Assembly: GCA_963770045.1 (NCBI GenBank)
Contig: CAVYOD010000020.1
Coordinates: 62,001-126,000 of the forward strand
Length of the DNA: 64,000 bases
Origin: CAVYOD01 sp963770045
Lineage (GTDB): Bacteria > Acidobacteriota > Aminicenantia > Aminicenantales > CAVYOD01
Reading direction: 5' to 3'
The translations under genes were made by a program, and so were the position numbers. This document shows, piece after piece, positions 18,011 through 27,816 of the stretch. The first letter of the stretch is position 1. The number at the start of each line of letters is the position of its first letter. The notes below the pieces were generated by a model. The model was not told the DNA's origin. It did not search any database and saw only the letters and a list, made by a program, of their open reading frames with translations.

Positions 18011-18824
18011 TTACCTCTTGATGGTGATCGAGCCGTTGGTCGTGGTCAGGGAAATCTCCGGTCCGCCCTGACCCATCTGCGCCTCAATCAGGTGTTTGGA
18101 TTGACGGAGGTTCTTCAGGGTCACCGGGAAATCCACGGTGACATGGCCGTTGGTCGTTTCGGCCCGGAGAAGTGCGTTGACTTGCTCCGGCGCCTCGATG
18201 GCCAGCGTGATCGACCCGTTAGTCGTCTCGGCCTGGATCCCGTCCTTGAAGGTCAGCTTTTCGAGCCGAATATTGCCGTTCGTGGTTTCCGCCTCGAGTT
18301 TTCCTTCATTGCCGGAAACTTTGATTTCTCCGTTGGTCGTCGAAACACGGAGGGTCGCTCTGACGCCGTCCGCGCTCACTGAGCCGTTCGTCGTCTCCAA
18401 CTCGGCCGACCCGAACAGGCCGGTCACTCCCACGTCGCCGTTCACGGTCTCGACCTTCTTCAGGTTGACTCCCTCGGGGACCTTGATTTCAAAGTTGACC
18501 TCGACATGAAAATTGTGCCTGTGTTTGGGCCAGATCGTCTTGACAGAGACCATCCCGGCCGACTCTTCGACCCGGATTTCAACTTCCTTGAGGTCTTTCT
18601 CGTCGTCCCTGGCCACCTTGAGGGCCTTGATCTCGACCTTATTGTCCTTCCAAGTGGAGATGGTGATTCCTCCGTTGACGTTGTCAAGGGCGAAGACGTC
18701 GCCTGCTTTCAGGGGCAAGGTCTTGGCGAATTCCTCGTGGAAATCGGCCCGGGCAAACGTGATCAGACCACCAAGGGCTACTAAAAGGACAGTCAAGACA
18801 ACCGATAACTTTTCTTTTTTGCAC
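18011..18824 (-). CDS. DUF4097-type exported beta-repeat protein, start disrupted by an A-run
   Basis: A signal peptide (LSVVLTVLLVALGGLITFARA) is followed by a repetitive beta-strand region in which a TNG triad recurs six times, plus one VNG, about every 20-25 residues, ending TTTNGSITIKR. This is the pattern of DUF4097 putative adhesin or auto-transported beta-helix proteins. The open frame has only a TTG start at 18796 inside the signal peptide. A GTG at 18824 sits behind AAGGAGG but is out of frame by one; removing one A from the six-A run (18815-18820) gives an MQKEKLSVVLTV start. I therefore place the true 5' end at 18824. Role unknown; probably cell envelope. Confidence 0.8.
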
Positions 18825-18972
18825 GTGCGCCTCCTTAAAAAACATCCTCTCGAATTTTAAGACGAAAACGATGGGAAAATGGTTGCCGGAAATATCGATG
18901 GGAACACAGATTTGTACGGCTTTCAAGCGGAGACCTGGACTCGCGGCGGAGGTTTTACTATGATAAGACCTC

Positions 18973-20637
18973 GTGATCAGAAATGCGCCTTTGTATCTGG
19001 GAGTCTTAGTGGCCCTGTGCCTGTGCTTTCTTCAGGGCCGCGAACAAGAAAAAGCGGATTTGGTCCTGATCAACGGAAAGATTTATCCCGTCGACGGCCC
19101 CAACTCCTATATCGAGGCTGCGGCAATCAGGGCGGGTAGGATCATCGCTCTCGGGCCAACCAGGAAAATCAAGACGCTGATGGCTGCCTCTACCCGAGTT
19201 CTGGACCTCGGAGGGAAACTCGTGCTTCCGGGCTTCATCGACGCCCACTGCCATTTCGCCTCGGGGGGAAACTCGTTGGCCGGGCTGACGCTCAGGGACG
19301 CGAGGTCGGTTGAAGACGTTCAAAGACTGGTCGCTGCCAAGGTTAAAGAGCTTCCGGAAGGAGCGCCGGTTTTTGGGAGCGAGTTTGACCACACTCTGTT
19401 TCCAGGGGCCAAGTGGCCGACAAAAGAAGACCTGGATAAGGTCTCGCCTCGCAATCCCGTCATCTTGGAAAGAGTCGACGGGCACTCCCTGTGGGTGAAT
19501 TCCCTGGCTCTCAGCCTTTCGGAAATCTCGAAAAAGACTCCGGATCCCTTCGGCGGGGAGATATCAAGAGATTCCTCCACCGGCGAGCCCAGCGGAATCC
19601 TCAAGGAAGCGGCCACGCGCCTGATAACAATTAAGGCGCCGGAATCGAACAAGGAGGAGGATATCAAGCGGGCGCTCGGCCAGGCCGCCCGGCTCGGGCT
19701 CACCGGAATCCACACCTCTTCAACCCTGGAAGAAATTGAAATCTACAGGAAGCTTGAAAAGACCGGCCAATTGACCCTCCGCGTCTATGCTTGGCTCCCC
19801 ATCCAGGAAATCGATGACTATCTCAAGAGCGGGATAAAATGCGGACAGGGTGACGAGATGGTCCGGGTCGGCTTCCTGAAAATCTTTGTCGACGGAACGG
19901 TGAGTTCTTCAACGGCCCTTCTCTTCGAACCGTTCTCTGACGAGCCGGGCAAAACGGGTGAAGCTCAATATCAGGAAGAAGAATTCTATTCACTGGTGGA
20001 AAAAGCGCACCACAACGGCTATCAGGTCGGAATTCACGCCATCGGGGACAAGGGAATCCACTGGGCGCTCAACGCGATCGAGAGAGCACAGAAGAGACAT
20101 GGGAAAAACGGGATTCGCCATCGCATCGAGCACTGCTCGCTCATCCATCCGGACGACGTCAAGAGGTTCGCCGAATTGGGAGTGATCGCCTCCATGCAGC
20201 CCACGCACTGCACCACGGATCTGAACTATCTCGAGAGCAGATTTGGAAAGGAACGCTGCCGGGGTGCTTACATCTGGAAGACTCTGGCCGACGAGGGCGC
20301 CGTCCTGGCCTTCGGAACCGACTGGCCGGTTGAACCTCTCGATCCGATGAGGGGGTTCTATTCGTGTGTGACCCGGAAGAACATCGAGTCGGGTTATCCC
20401 GCCGGCGGATGGTTTCCAGAGCAGAGGTTGCCCATCCGAGAAGCGATCAAAGACTACACTTACGGACCGGCCTACGCCTCGTCCGAAGAAGGCAAGAAAG
20501 GTTCCCTGAAAGTTGGGAATCTCGCCGACTTCGTTGTGCTTTCGGATAACATCCTGGAAATCGAAGCGCCCAAGATTCTCTCCACCAGAGTTCTCTACAC
20601 CATCCTGGGCGGAAAAATCGTCTTTCAGGGAGATTGA
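18973..20637 (+). CDS. YtcJ-like amidohydrolase, exported or lipoprotein
   Basis: This 554-residue metal-dependent amidohydrolase has the YtcJ layout. A short beta-sandwich start (ADLVLINGKIYPVDG) leads to the metal motif GFIDAHCHF. A KIFVDGTVSS segment, HAIGDKG, HRIEHC and FGTDWPVEP then follow, closing with GKKGSLKVGNLADFVVLS. The N-terminus is hydrophobic (YLGVLVALCLCFLQ) with Cys residues that could serve as a lipobox. GTG 18973 is the best start. Members hydrolyse amide or related C-N bonds; the substrate is unknown. It is a single gene, divergent from the DUF4097 gene. Confidence 0.9.
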   Translation: MIRNAPLYLGVLVALCLCFLQGREQEKADLVLINGKIYPVDGPNSYIEAAAIRAGRIIALGPTRKIKTLMAASTRVLDLGGKLVLPGFIDAHCHFASGGNSLAGLTLRDARSVEDVQRLVAAKVKELPEGAPVFGSEFDHTLFPGAKWPTKEDLDKVSPRNPVILERVDGHSLWVNSLALSLSEISKKTPDPFGGEISRDSSTGEPSGILKEAATRLITIKAPESNKEEDIKRALGQAARLGLTGIHTSSTLEEIEIYRKLEKTGQLTLRVYAWLPIQEIDDYLKSGIKCGQGDEMVRVGFLKIFVDGTVSSSTALLFEPFSDEPGKTGEAQYQEEEFYSLVEKAHHNGYQVGIHAIGDKGIHWALNAIERAQKRHGKNGIRHRIEHCSLIHPDDVKRFAELGVIASMQPTHCTTDLNYLESRFGKERCRGAYIWKTLADEGAVLAFGTDWPVEPLDPMRGFYSCVTRKNIESGYPAGGWFPEQRLPIREAIKDYTYGPAYASSEEGKKGSLKVGNLADFVVLSDNILEIEAPKILSTRVLYTILGGKIVFQGD

Positions 20638-20797
20638 CGCTTTCGCCCGGGAAGCGGGGCGCACCGCCCGCCAAGGACTCCCGTATTCCCCCTTGCTAGA
20701 AAAAGAGGGCAGCAGATCCCACGCTCATGGAGCGGCCGCAGCGTCCATCTGACTCCCAACCTCCACTGCTAAGAGAAAAAGGCGCCTTGCCGGCGGC

Positions 20798-20826
20798 TCG
20801 ACTTTGCCGTTTCGTTGTGCTATAAA
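20798..20826 (+). promoter_or_regulatory. Promoter for the CDF transporter
   Basis: TCGACT at 20798-20803, a 17-nt spacer, and TATAAA at 20821-20826, 25 nt before ATG 20852. The architecture matches the promoters seen at 25157 and 41893. Confidence 0.55.
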
Positions 20827-20851
20827 TCTCCTAATCTAAAGACTTGTCGAG

Positions 20852-22342
20852 ATGAGTCCCAAAATCGATCAATCCATGCAGAGCCATCTAGGCGCCCTGC
20901 CTCCGAGAACGGACGGTGCCCAGGTCAAAACTCTGGCCGATCGGGAAAAACGCAGCGCCGCGCTCAGCTCCGTCGTGGCCGCGGTTTTCTTAACCGGCTT
21001 CAAGATCATCGTGGGTGTCCTGACCGGAAGCCTGGGCATCTTGGCTGAGGCGGCCCATTCCGCCCTCGATTTGGTGGCCGCAATCATGACCTTGATTGCG
21101 GTCCGGGTCTCAGGCCGGCCGGCCGATCGCATTCACACCTACGGCCACGGGAAAATTGAAAACCTCTCGGCGATGTTCGAAACGGGGCTGCTTCTCATAA
21201 CCTGTCTCTGGATCTTCTATGAGGCCCTGCGGCGATTGTTTTTCAAGAGTGTTCACGTGGAAGCCTCCGTTTGGGCTTTTCTAGTGATGGCGACTTCGAT
21301 CGTCATCGATGCGTCGCGCTCGCGCGTCCTGTCGAGAGCGGCGAAAAAATATCACTCCCAGGCCCTGGAGGCCGATGCCCTGCATTTTTCGACCGACATC
21401 TGGTCTTCCTCGGTCGTGATCGCCGGCCTCATTTTGGTCCTTCTCTCCAAGGCCCTTCGCGTTCCCTGGCTCGTCAAAGCCGACGCGCTGGCCGCCCTCG
21501 GAGTCTCGGCGATCGTGGTTTCGGTCAGCTGGAGGCTCGGCCAAAAAACGCTCATGGCTTTGCTCGACGGCGTTCCGGCCAGCCTCCGGGAGAAGGTCGC
21601 TGAGGCGGCGAGCGTCCCTGGAGTCCTGGCCGTTGAGCAGGCCCGGCTGCGTCGAAGCGGGCCCGAAATCTTCGTCGACCTGGTGCTGACGGTCAACCGG
21701 GATGCGACGTTTGAATACACCCACGACATCGCGACCAAGGCCGAAGCCGCGGTGCGCGATTCGCTCCAGGCCCCGGGCGCCGATGTCGTCGTCCATGTGG
21801 AGCCCGGCGCCCGCGAGGGAGACGCGAGTGTCGCGACCATCAGGTCGATCGCGGCTCAACACAATTTGGCGGCCCACAGCATCTATTTCTACAGCGCCCA
21901 GGGACAGAGATCATTGGAGCTGCACCTGGAAATCGACAGCAGGCTGCTGGTCGCCGAAGCCCATGCCCGGGCGACAGAGTTCGAGGAGTCGCTCCGGAAG
22001 GCACTCCCCGAGCTCCAACGGATCGTGACCCATCTCGAGCCTCTGGACAGGGCCGGCTCCGCCCAGGCCCTGACCTCGGCGGAAAAATCAAACATCCAGG
22101 AAAAGGTCGGACAAGTCTCAGAGAAAATGGGTGTCCAATGCGACCCCCACGAAATCCAGATGGAGAAGGTGGGCGGTCAAGTCTCCCTCTCTTTTCATTG
22201 CACCCTCGACGCTGCGACGAACCTGGCCGAGGCCCACCGCTTCACCGAGGAGTTCGAGCGGAACCTGCGGGTCAGGCTTCCAAACCTGGGGCGGGTCGTA
22301 ATCCACATCGAACCAGCCGAGGGAGGATCCTGGAAGGACTGA
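20852..22342 (+). CDS. Cation diffusion facilitator with three C-terminal ZT-dimer-like repeats
   Basis: This 496-residue inner-membrane protein exports divalent metal (Zn, Fe, Mn or Co) in exchange for protons. The six-helix part shows the metal site pattern H-S-x-x-D in AEAAHSALDLVAA and HFSTD in EADALHFSTDIWS. Usual CDF proteins are about 300 residues with one cytosolic dimer domain. Here the tail is about 280 residues and reads as three related alpha-beta units, each ending in an acidic VxHxEP motif (VVVHVEPGA, IVTHLEPLD, VVIHIEPAE). The next gene starts 23 bp downstream, so co-transcription is likely. Metal specificity cannot be told from sequence. Confidence 0.9.
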   Translation: MSPKIDQSMQSHLGALPPRTDGAQVKTLADREKRSAALSSVVAAVFLTGFKIIVGVLTGSLGILAEAAHSALDLVAAIMTLIAVRVSGRPADRIHTYGHGKIENLSAMFETGLLLITCLWIFYEALRRLFFKSVHVEASVWAFLVMATSIVIDASRSRVLSRAAKKYHSQALEADALHFSTDIWSSSVVIAGLILVLLSKALRVPWLVKADALAALGVSAIVVSVSWRLGQKTLMALLDGVPASLREKVAEAASVPGVLAVEQARLRRSGPEIFVDLVLTVNRDATFEYTHDIATKAEAAVRDSLQAPGADVVVHVEPGAREGDASVATIRSIAAQHNLAAHSIYFYSAQGQRSLELHLEIDSRLLVAEAHARATEFEESLRKALPELQRIVTHLEPLDRAGSAQALTSAEKSNIQEKVGQVSEKMGVQCDPHEIQMEKVGGQVSLSFHCTLDAATNLAEAHRFTEEFERNLRVRLPNLGRVVIHIEPAEGGSWKD

Positions 22343-22365
22343 GAGGTCGACCGGAAAGCAAGATC

Positions 22366-23727
22366 ATGACCGCTGAGCCAAAGGGCCAAAGCAAATTTCC
22401 CACGACCTTCTGGACCGCCAATTCGATCGAGCTTTTTGAACGGGCCGCCTACTATTCCATGGCTTCGTTCATGGTGATCTATCTCAAAGAAATCCTGGGC
22501 ATGCGTCCCACCTTTGCCACCTTCCTGAACGGGTCGTTGCTCTGGGGACTCATCTATTTTCTGCCGATCTTATCCGGGACGCTGGCCGACAAATTCGGCT
22601 TCAAGAGGTCTCTCACGGTTGCCTTCGTGATGATCTCGGCCGGCTATTTTTTGATGGGCAATATTCAGAGGTTCTGGCCGGGTTTGATCGGGCAAAGAGG
22701 GGCGGAGGCGATCGATTACACCGTGCCGGTCATCCTTGGCATTATCTTGATCGGGATCGGGGGCTCGGTCGTCAAGCCCTGCATCGCCGGCACGGTCCAA
22801 AAAACCTCCGGAACACGGGCCACGCTCGGCTTCGGCATTTTCTACATGATCATCAACATCGGCTCGATCACGGGCCGCGGCGTTTCGTATGTCATTCGCA
22901 CCAACCTGGGAATTCCGGCGATCTTCACCTATGCAGCCTCGGTTTTTGCGCTGATCGGCCTGATTTTGGTCGTCTTTGTCTTCCGGGAGCCCGACTACGT
23001 GAGCGACGGGAAAAAAGACGACCAGAGGGTCCAGAAGAAGACTCTTGGCCAGGCCATCCTGGGGATCTTCATCGTCCTCAGAAACATCAAGTTTGTTTTC
23101 TTCTTGATCGTCATCGGGCTGTTTTGGTTTCTCTACGTCCAGCTCTACAACCTCATGCCCCTGTTCCTTCGGTATATTGACCCCAACGCCCCGGTGGAAC
23201 TCTACACCCTGGCCAATCCCGTGATGATCGTCTGCTTTCAGCTTCTCATCACCCGGACCGCCAAGCGGTGGACGCCGATCAAGTCCATCATCATCGGCGT
23301 TTCCATAACGACCGCCGGGATGCTTCTCAATGTCCTGCCGCCGCTCCTCTTCTCCGACCTGTCCAGGAGAGTCGGCCTGGTCGGCCTGGCGGTTCCTATC
23401 GCCGGGATTTTTCTCATCGTCTCCATCGCCTCCATGGCCGTCGGCGAGATGGCGGCTTCGCCCCGGATCTATGAATACGTCGGCGGTATCGCCCCCAAAG
23501 GGGAAGAAGGATTGTACCTTGGATATGCCAACCTCCCCCTGGCAATCGGCAGCATCTTCGGCGGACCGCTGGGAGGGGCACTCTACGAAAAGTTCATCTC
23601 CATCCCTCTCAAAGCCGGACGGCCGGTCAAGCCAACGGGCATCTGGGTCATCATCGCCGGATTGGGTGTTCTGTCTATGATCGGGCTGGCTATTTATGAC
23701 AGACTTCTGGTCAAGACACGGCGTTGA
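22366..23727 (+). CDS. POT/PTR2-family proton-coupled peptide transporter
   Basis: This polytopic transporter of 453 residues starts at ATG 22366; the frame is open upstream but lies inside the CDF gene. The first helix contains the family signature ExxER followed by an aromatic pair (IELFERAAYYS). A Major Facilitator loop-2 motif, GTLADKFGFKR, follows. Family members import di- and tripeptides with protons. This fits the peptidase-rich neighbourhood. The gene ends 22 bp before the convergent asnA. Confidence 0.85.
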   Translation: MTAEPKGQSKFPTTFWTANSIELFERAAYYSMASFMVIYLKEILGMRPTFATFLNGSLLWGLIYFLPILSGTLADKFGFKRSLTVAFVMISAGYFLMGNIQRFWPGLIGQRGAEAIDYTVPVILGIILIGIGGSVVKPCIAGTVQKTSGTRATLGFGIFYMIINIGSITGRGVSYVIRTNLGIPAIFTYAASVFALIGLILVVFVFREPDYVSDGKKDDQRVQKKTLGQAILGIFIVLRNIKFVFFLIVIGLFWFLYVQLYNLMPLFLRYIDPNAPVELYTLANPVMIVCFQLLITRTAKRWTPIKSIIIGVSITTAGMLLNVLPPLLFSDLSRRVGLVGLAVPIAGIFLIVSIASMAVGEMAASPRIYEYVGGIAPKGEEGLYLGYANLPLAIGSIFGGPLGGALYEKFISIPLKAGRPVKPTGIWVIIAGLGVLSMIGLAIYDRLLVKTRR

Positions 23728-23749
23728 TTTTGAAGGACCGAACTGACGC

Positions 23750-24880
23750 TTATTCCAGGACGAAGATGTTGTGCTTGACGCAGATGTCCTTGAGCTCCTT
23801 GGGCCAGACCGATACGGTCACTTCGCCCAGGTGGGCCGTGCGCAGCAGATACATAAAGGTCCGGGACTGCCCGATCCCGCCGCCGATACTCAACGGGATT
23901 TTATCATTCATGATGGCCTGGTGATAGGGGAGCTTCAGATTCTCCATGAGATGCGACATCTCCAGCTGCTTGACCAGCGTCTCCTTGGTGACTCGAATCC
24001 CCATGGAGGTCAGTTCGTGACGCCGTTTGGTGACCGGGTTCCAGACCAGGATGTCGCCGTTGAGACCATGAGTCGGCTTTCCGGTCATCTTAGACGTATC
24101 TGTAATCCAGTCGTCGTAATCCGCGGCCCTCATCTCATGCGGATATCCGTCTTTTAGCGGATACCCCACCCCGATGATGAAGACGGCGGGATATTTCTGA
24201 AGGGTCATTGTCTCCCTCTGTTTGCGGGGGAGGTCCGGGAACATGTCGAGGATATCCTCCGCGGTCAGGAAGGTGAGCTCCTCCGGAAAGTCAGGGTACT
24301 TTTTAGTCTTGAGCTTCGGGTAAAGCCCCTGGGCGTACTTCCCGGCCCCCAGGATGACCTTCCAGATCTTCCTGACCACGTCCTTGAGAAAATCCAGGTT
24401 GCGTTGGTCCATGGACATGACCCGTTCCCAGTCCCACTGGTCAACGTAGGCGCTGTGGTCGTGATCGAGGAAGTAATCTTTGCGCACCGCCCGCATATCG
24501 GTGCAGATGCCCTCCCCCAATTTGCAGCCGAACTCGGCCAGGGCGGGCCTCTTCCATTTCGTCGCCGCCTGGACGATCTGGGCATTGAGCCGTTTTTTCA
24601 GGCCTAAGCCGCAGGGGAACTCGATCGGGGTCCGAGATCCGTCCCGATCCAGCATGTCGTTGATCCCGCTTTCGCGCTCCACGATCAGGGGAACCTGAAC
24701 CATGTTCAGGTTGAGCTCCTTGCACAGGTTCTTCTCGATGTATTCCTTGATCGCGAAAAGGGCTTTCATCCGCTCAAGGGGGGGAAGAATCGCCTGATAG
24801 TCCGTGGGCAGGATCTTATCGACCTCTTCGTAGGTACTGATGCCGGGTCCCGCCAGGTCTGCCTTTTTGTCTCCAGCCAT
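23750..24880 (-). CDS. asnA: Aspartate-ammonia ligase (asparagine synthetase A)
   Basis: This enzyme makes asparagine from aspartate, ammonia and ATP, releasing AMP and PPi. It resembles class II aminoacyl-tRNA synthetase catalytic cores. Diagnostic segments are VPLIVERESGINDML, ATKWKRPALAEFG, the highly conserved SAYVDQWDWERVM, and GGGIGQSRTFMYLL near the C-terminus. At 376 residues it is about 45 longer than the enteric enzyme, with extra N-terminal sequence. It is a single gene; the 340 bp upstream hold an inverted-repeat element but no other gene. Confidence 0.95.
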   Translation of the reverse strand: MAGDKKADLAGPGISTYEEVDKILPTDYQAILPPLERMKALFAIKEYIEKNLCKELNLNMVQVPLIVERESGINDMLDRDGSRTPIEFPCGLGLKKRLNAQIVQAATKWKRPALAEFGCKLGEGICTDMRAVRKDYFLDHDHSAYVDQWDWERVMSMDQRNLDFLKDVVRKIWKVILGAGKYAQGLYPKLKTKKYPDFPEELTFLTAEDILDMFPDLPRKQRETMTLQKYPAVFIIGVGYPLKDGYPHEMRAADYDDWITDTSKMTGKPTHGLNGDILVWNPVTKRRHELTSMGIRVTKETLVKQLEMSHLMENLKLPYHQAIMNDKIPLSIGGGIGQSRTFMYLLRTAHLGEVTVSVWPKELKDICVKHNIFVLE

Positions 24881-24995
24881 AATACTTTACTCCTTGTCTA
24901 GGATTTGATGAATCTCGAGAAAATCAAAATGTTGAAAGGTTAAAATTCATTTTATAATTTTTGCTTTTCTTATGTCAACACACGCTCAAGGCCCC

Positions 24996-25114
24996 GTCTT
25001 TCTCGCCAGTCTCGTCATCTCGTCTTTCTCGTCAAAAAAAGAAAAAATAGGAGAAATCAAGAATGTTCTTTCCCCTGGACGAGATGGACGTGAGACGAGA
25101 TAGACGAGATAGAC
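24996..25114. repeat. Imperfect inverted repeat built of TCTCGTC units
   Basis: Left arm 24996-25033 and right arm 25077-25114 are imperfect reverse complements, each about 38 nt, made of repeated (G)TCT-TCTCGTC units and separated by about 43 nt. Related units occur at 13.12 kb and 41.77-41.88 kb. The gap 24881-25220 otherwise holds only promoter sequence. Confidence 0.7.
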
Positions 25115-25156
25115 AATCCTGCCCAAACCCAGACCCGATCCGGACCTGCGCGTTTC

Positions 25157-25185
25157 TTGACTTTCTCTTTTGGTCAACATATAAA
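25157..25185 (+). promoter_or_regulatory. Strong sigma-70-type promoter for the MFS gene
   Basis: TTGACT at 25157-25162, a 17-nt spacer and TATAAA at 25180-25185, 35 nt before TTG 25221. Confidence 0.65.
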
Positions 25186-25220
25186 TCCTTAAGATTTCAA
25201 CTGCCGGGATCAAAAAAGAC

Positions 25221-26461
25221 TTGGCGAGAAAATTGAAATTGCTGGACTGGTGGGACAGGGCTCCGTCAAGTTCGCGCCGATCCCTGATAGCCGCCTGCCT
25301 GGGCTGGATGCTCGATTCTTTCGACGTCATGCTCTATGCCATGGTCCTGGCCTACCTGATGAAGGACCTCGGCATGGCCAAATCGACCGCCGGGCTCATG
25401 GGGTCGCTGACGCTCGTCGCTTCCGCCGCGGGTGGAATCGTCTTCGGCGTTATCGCCGACCGTTTCGGCCGCACCCGGGCCCTCCGGGCCAGCATCCTGA
25501 TCTATTCGATTTTTACGGCACTTTGCGGCCTTTCTCAAACGGTCGTCCATCTGGCAGTCTTCAGGGTCTTGCCTCGGGCTCGGGATGGGCGGAGAATGGG
25601 CCAGCGGGGCGGCTCTGGTCTCCGAAACCTGGCCGGCCCGCGACAGAGGCAAAGCGCTCGGGTTTGTCCAGAGCTTCTGGGCGGTCGGTTATGCCTTGGC
25701 CGCTCTGGTTACAGCCTTGGTCTTGCCTCGTTGGGGCTGGAGAGCTGTTTTTTTTATCGGCGTGCTGCCTGCCCTGGCAATTTTCTGGATCCAGGCCAAG
25801 GTGGAAGAACCCGCGCTCTGGCGAGACGACCGGAAAGAGCGCAGCTCGTCACCCCTCGGAAAACCTCAGTTCGACAAAAAACTCATCGGCATCACGATTT
25901 CGGTCACGGTCATGAACGCCTTCACCATGTTTGCCTGGTGGGGGTTCAACCTCTGGATTCCCGGATATCTCTCCCTCGCTCCGTGATCAGGGAGGCCTGG
26001 GCTTGGGAACCGGGCATATGTCGTCACTGATCATTTTTATGCAGTTCGGAATGTGGCTTGGCTACTTGACCTTCGGCTATATCAGCGATTCGGTGGGCCG
26101 GAAAAAAAGCTACGTCTTTTATCTTCTGGCCGCGGCTCTTCTCGTCCTCATATATTCCGCTTCGCACAAACCCTTGCTGCTTTTCTTCCTAGGGCCCTTC
26201 GTGGCTTTTTTTGGAACCGGATATTTTTCGGGTTTCGGCGCCCTGACGGCGGAACTTTATCCCACTCGGATCAGGGCCACGGCCCAGGGGTTCACCTACA
26301 ACACGGGGCGGATCGCTTCGGCTGTCGCACCTCTCGCCGTGGGATCTCTGGCCCAGCAACATGGCTTCGGCACAGCCTTTCTCCTCGCCTCAGGCGCCTT
26401 TCTCCTCGCCGCTCTGATGTGGCTCCTCATCCCGGAGACGAGCGGCCGCGAGCTCGAATAA
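25221..26461 (+). pseudogene. MFS transporter (sialate/aromatic-acid type), two frameshifts
   Basis: Three consecutive frames make one complete MFS carrier of about 412 residues: 25221 to about 25570, about 25573 to 25983, and about 25984 to 26461. Motifs include DSFDVMLYAMVL in TM1, GVIADRFGRTRAL between TM2 and TM3, GLGMGGEWASGAAL, and a final IPETSGRELE. Each break is a single extra base: removing one C near 25570 gives FRVLLGLGMGGEW, and removing one base near 25983 gives SLAPDQGGLG. A close relative at 40437-41768 is intact. Substrate is unknown; relatives carry sialic or aromatic acids with protons. The start is TTG 25221, chosen for lack of a better codon after the promoter. Confidence 0.78.
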
Positions 26462-26472
26462 ACAAAAAAGGC

Positions 26473-27816
26473 TTAGAAGGGGAAGACCATTCTGAAAGTG
26501 CTGCCTTGATTTTCGCGGCTTTCGAGCTCGAGCCGGCCTCCGTTCACCTCGACCGCCCACTTGGCGATGGCCAGACCCAGTCCCGCTCCGCCCATTTCTC
26601 TCGAGCGATCCGTCCCGATGCGATAAAAACGGTCAAAGATTTTGTCCCTGTGTTCGGGCGCGATTCCCGGCCCGGTATCAGAGATTTCGACCCTGAGGCC
26701 GTCGCGCGCGTCCTTCGAGATCACGGAGATGGTCCCGCCCGGAGGGGTATACTTGATTGCGTTATCCAGGATATTCACCAGGGCCCGCCGGAGGACGTTT
26801 TTATCAATCTCGATCGGCGCTCGGCTTTGCAGGTCAACGACGATTTTTTGGCCTTTCTCTTCGGCCATGATCCTCAGATCGTCCACGGCCTTTTCGATCA
26901 GGGGAACCGGATCGATTTTCCCCCGGTTCAGAGGGGTCTGCTCGTGGTCGGCTCTTGTCAAGAGGAGAAGGCTATCGACCAGATGGGTCAGGCGGCCCGT
27001 CTCCTCGAGCATGTTGCCGATGCGATCACGATAGCCATCGATGTCGAGGTTTTCCTGAAGAGCGACTTCGCCCACGCTCTGAATGGCCGCCACGGGCGTC
27101 CTCAATTCATGAGAGGCATCCGCCGTGAAACGTTGGAGCCGCTCGAAGGCGTTTTCCAGACGGCTCAGAGTCAGGTTAAAAACGGTGGCCAGCTTGCCGA
27201 ATTCATCGGCGGGGTTCTCGATCGGAAGACGTTCGGAAAGGCACTCCGCGCTTATGCGTTCGGCTTTGCGGGCCATGGCGGCGACAGGCTTCAGGATCCG
27301 GCTGGCCAGCACATAGCCTCCCAGGGCCGTAAGAATCAGCGCGCTCGGGAGGGCGAAAGCAAGAATGATCGAAAGCGCGTGAAGACTGTTCCGGGTGAGC
27401 TCTTCATCCTGCGCGACGGTCAGAAGAAGACCACCCCTCGTGGGGCCGGAAATCAGACGAAATCTTTTCCCCGATTCCGAAAGAACTGTCTGATGTCTGC
27501 CGAAAGGCCCGCGTCTGATCTCAGACAGCCCGGATTTTTGATAGGGACCGCTCCGGAAAAAAATATCTTTTCCCCGAATGAGTTGGAAAAGCATGGTGGA
27601 GCCTTCCGGCTCGAAATCGGGCACATCACTGGGGTCTTCGGAAACGTCCCCGTCGATCACGGAGAAATCTTCGTCCAACTGCCTGTCCAACTGCTGGAAC
27701 AATCGGCCCTTGACAAAAAAATATACAGAGAGAGAGAAAACCACAACGATGAAAGCCAAGGCAAGCGTGTACCATAAAGTCAGTCTCAGCCGGACGCTTC
27801 CCAAACCAATCTTCAT
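26473..27816 (-). CDS. Two-component sensor histidine kinase (CusS-like architecture)
   Basis: This 447-residue membrane kinase has TM1 at about 13-35, an extracytoplasmic sensor of about 110 residues, TM2 at about 148-171 and a HAMP region. Phosphoacceptor His236 lies in ADASHELRTPVA. The ATPase boxes are NILDNAIKYTP (N), DTGPGIAPEH (G1), FDRFYR (F) and GGAGLGLAI (G2). It overlaps the response regulator upstream by 4 bp, so the pair is translated together. The signal is unknown; relatives of this build often sense metals or envelope stress. Confidence 0.95.
   Translation of the reverse strand: MKIGLGSVRLRLTLWYTLALAFIVVVFSLSVYFFVKGRLFQQLDRQLDEDFSVIDGDVSEDPSDVPDFEPEGSTMLFQLIRGKDIFFRSGPYQKSGLSEIRRGPFGRHQTVLSESGKRFRLISGPTRGGLLLTVAQDEELTRNSLHALSIILAFALPSALILTALGGYVLASRILKPVAAMARKAERISAECLSERLPIENPADEFGKLATVFNLTLSRLENAFERLQRFTADASHELRTPVAAIQSVGEVALQENLDIDGYRDRIGNMLEETGRLTHLVDSLLLLTRADHEQTPLNRGKIDPVPLIEKAVDDLRIMAEEKGQKIVVDLQSRAPIEIDKNVLRRALVNILDNAIKYTPPGGTISVISKDARDGLRVEISDTGPGIAPEHRDKIFDRFYRIGTDRSREMGGAGLGLAIAKWAVEVNGGRLELESRENQGSTFRMVFPF

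Noticed and set aside
24996..25114. Inverted repeat as an intrinsic terminator for asnA or the MFS gene
   Set aside because: It lies upstream of both genes, the loop is about 43 nt, and no T-run follows the right arm.
26053..27777. A 574-codon frame opposite the histidine kinase
   Set aside because: The opposite strand encodes a kinase with all boxes intact; the antisense product is low in pattern and extends over two genes.
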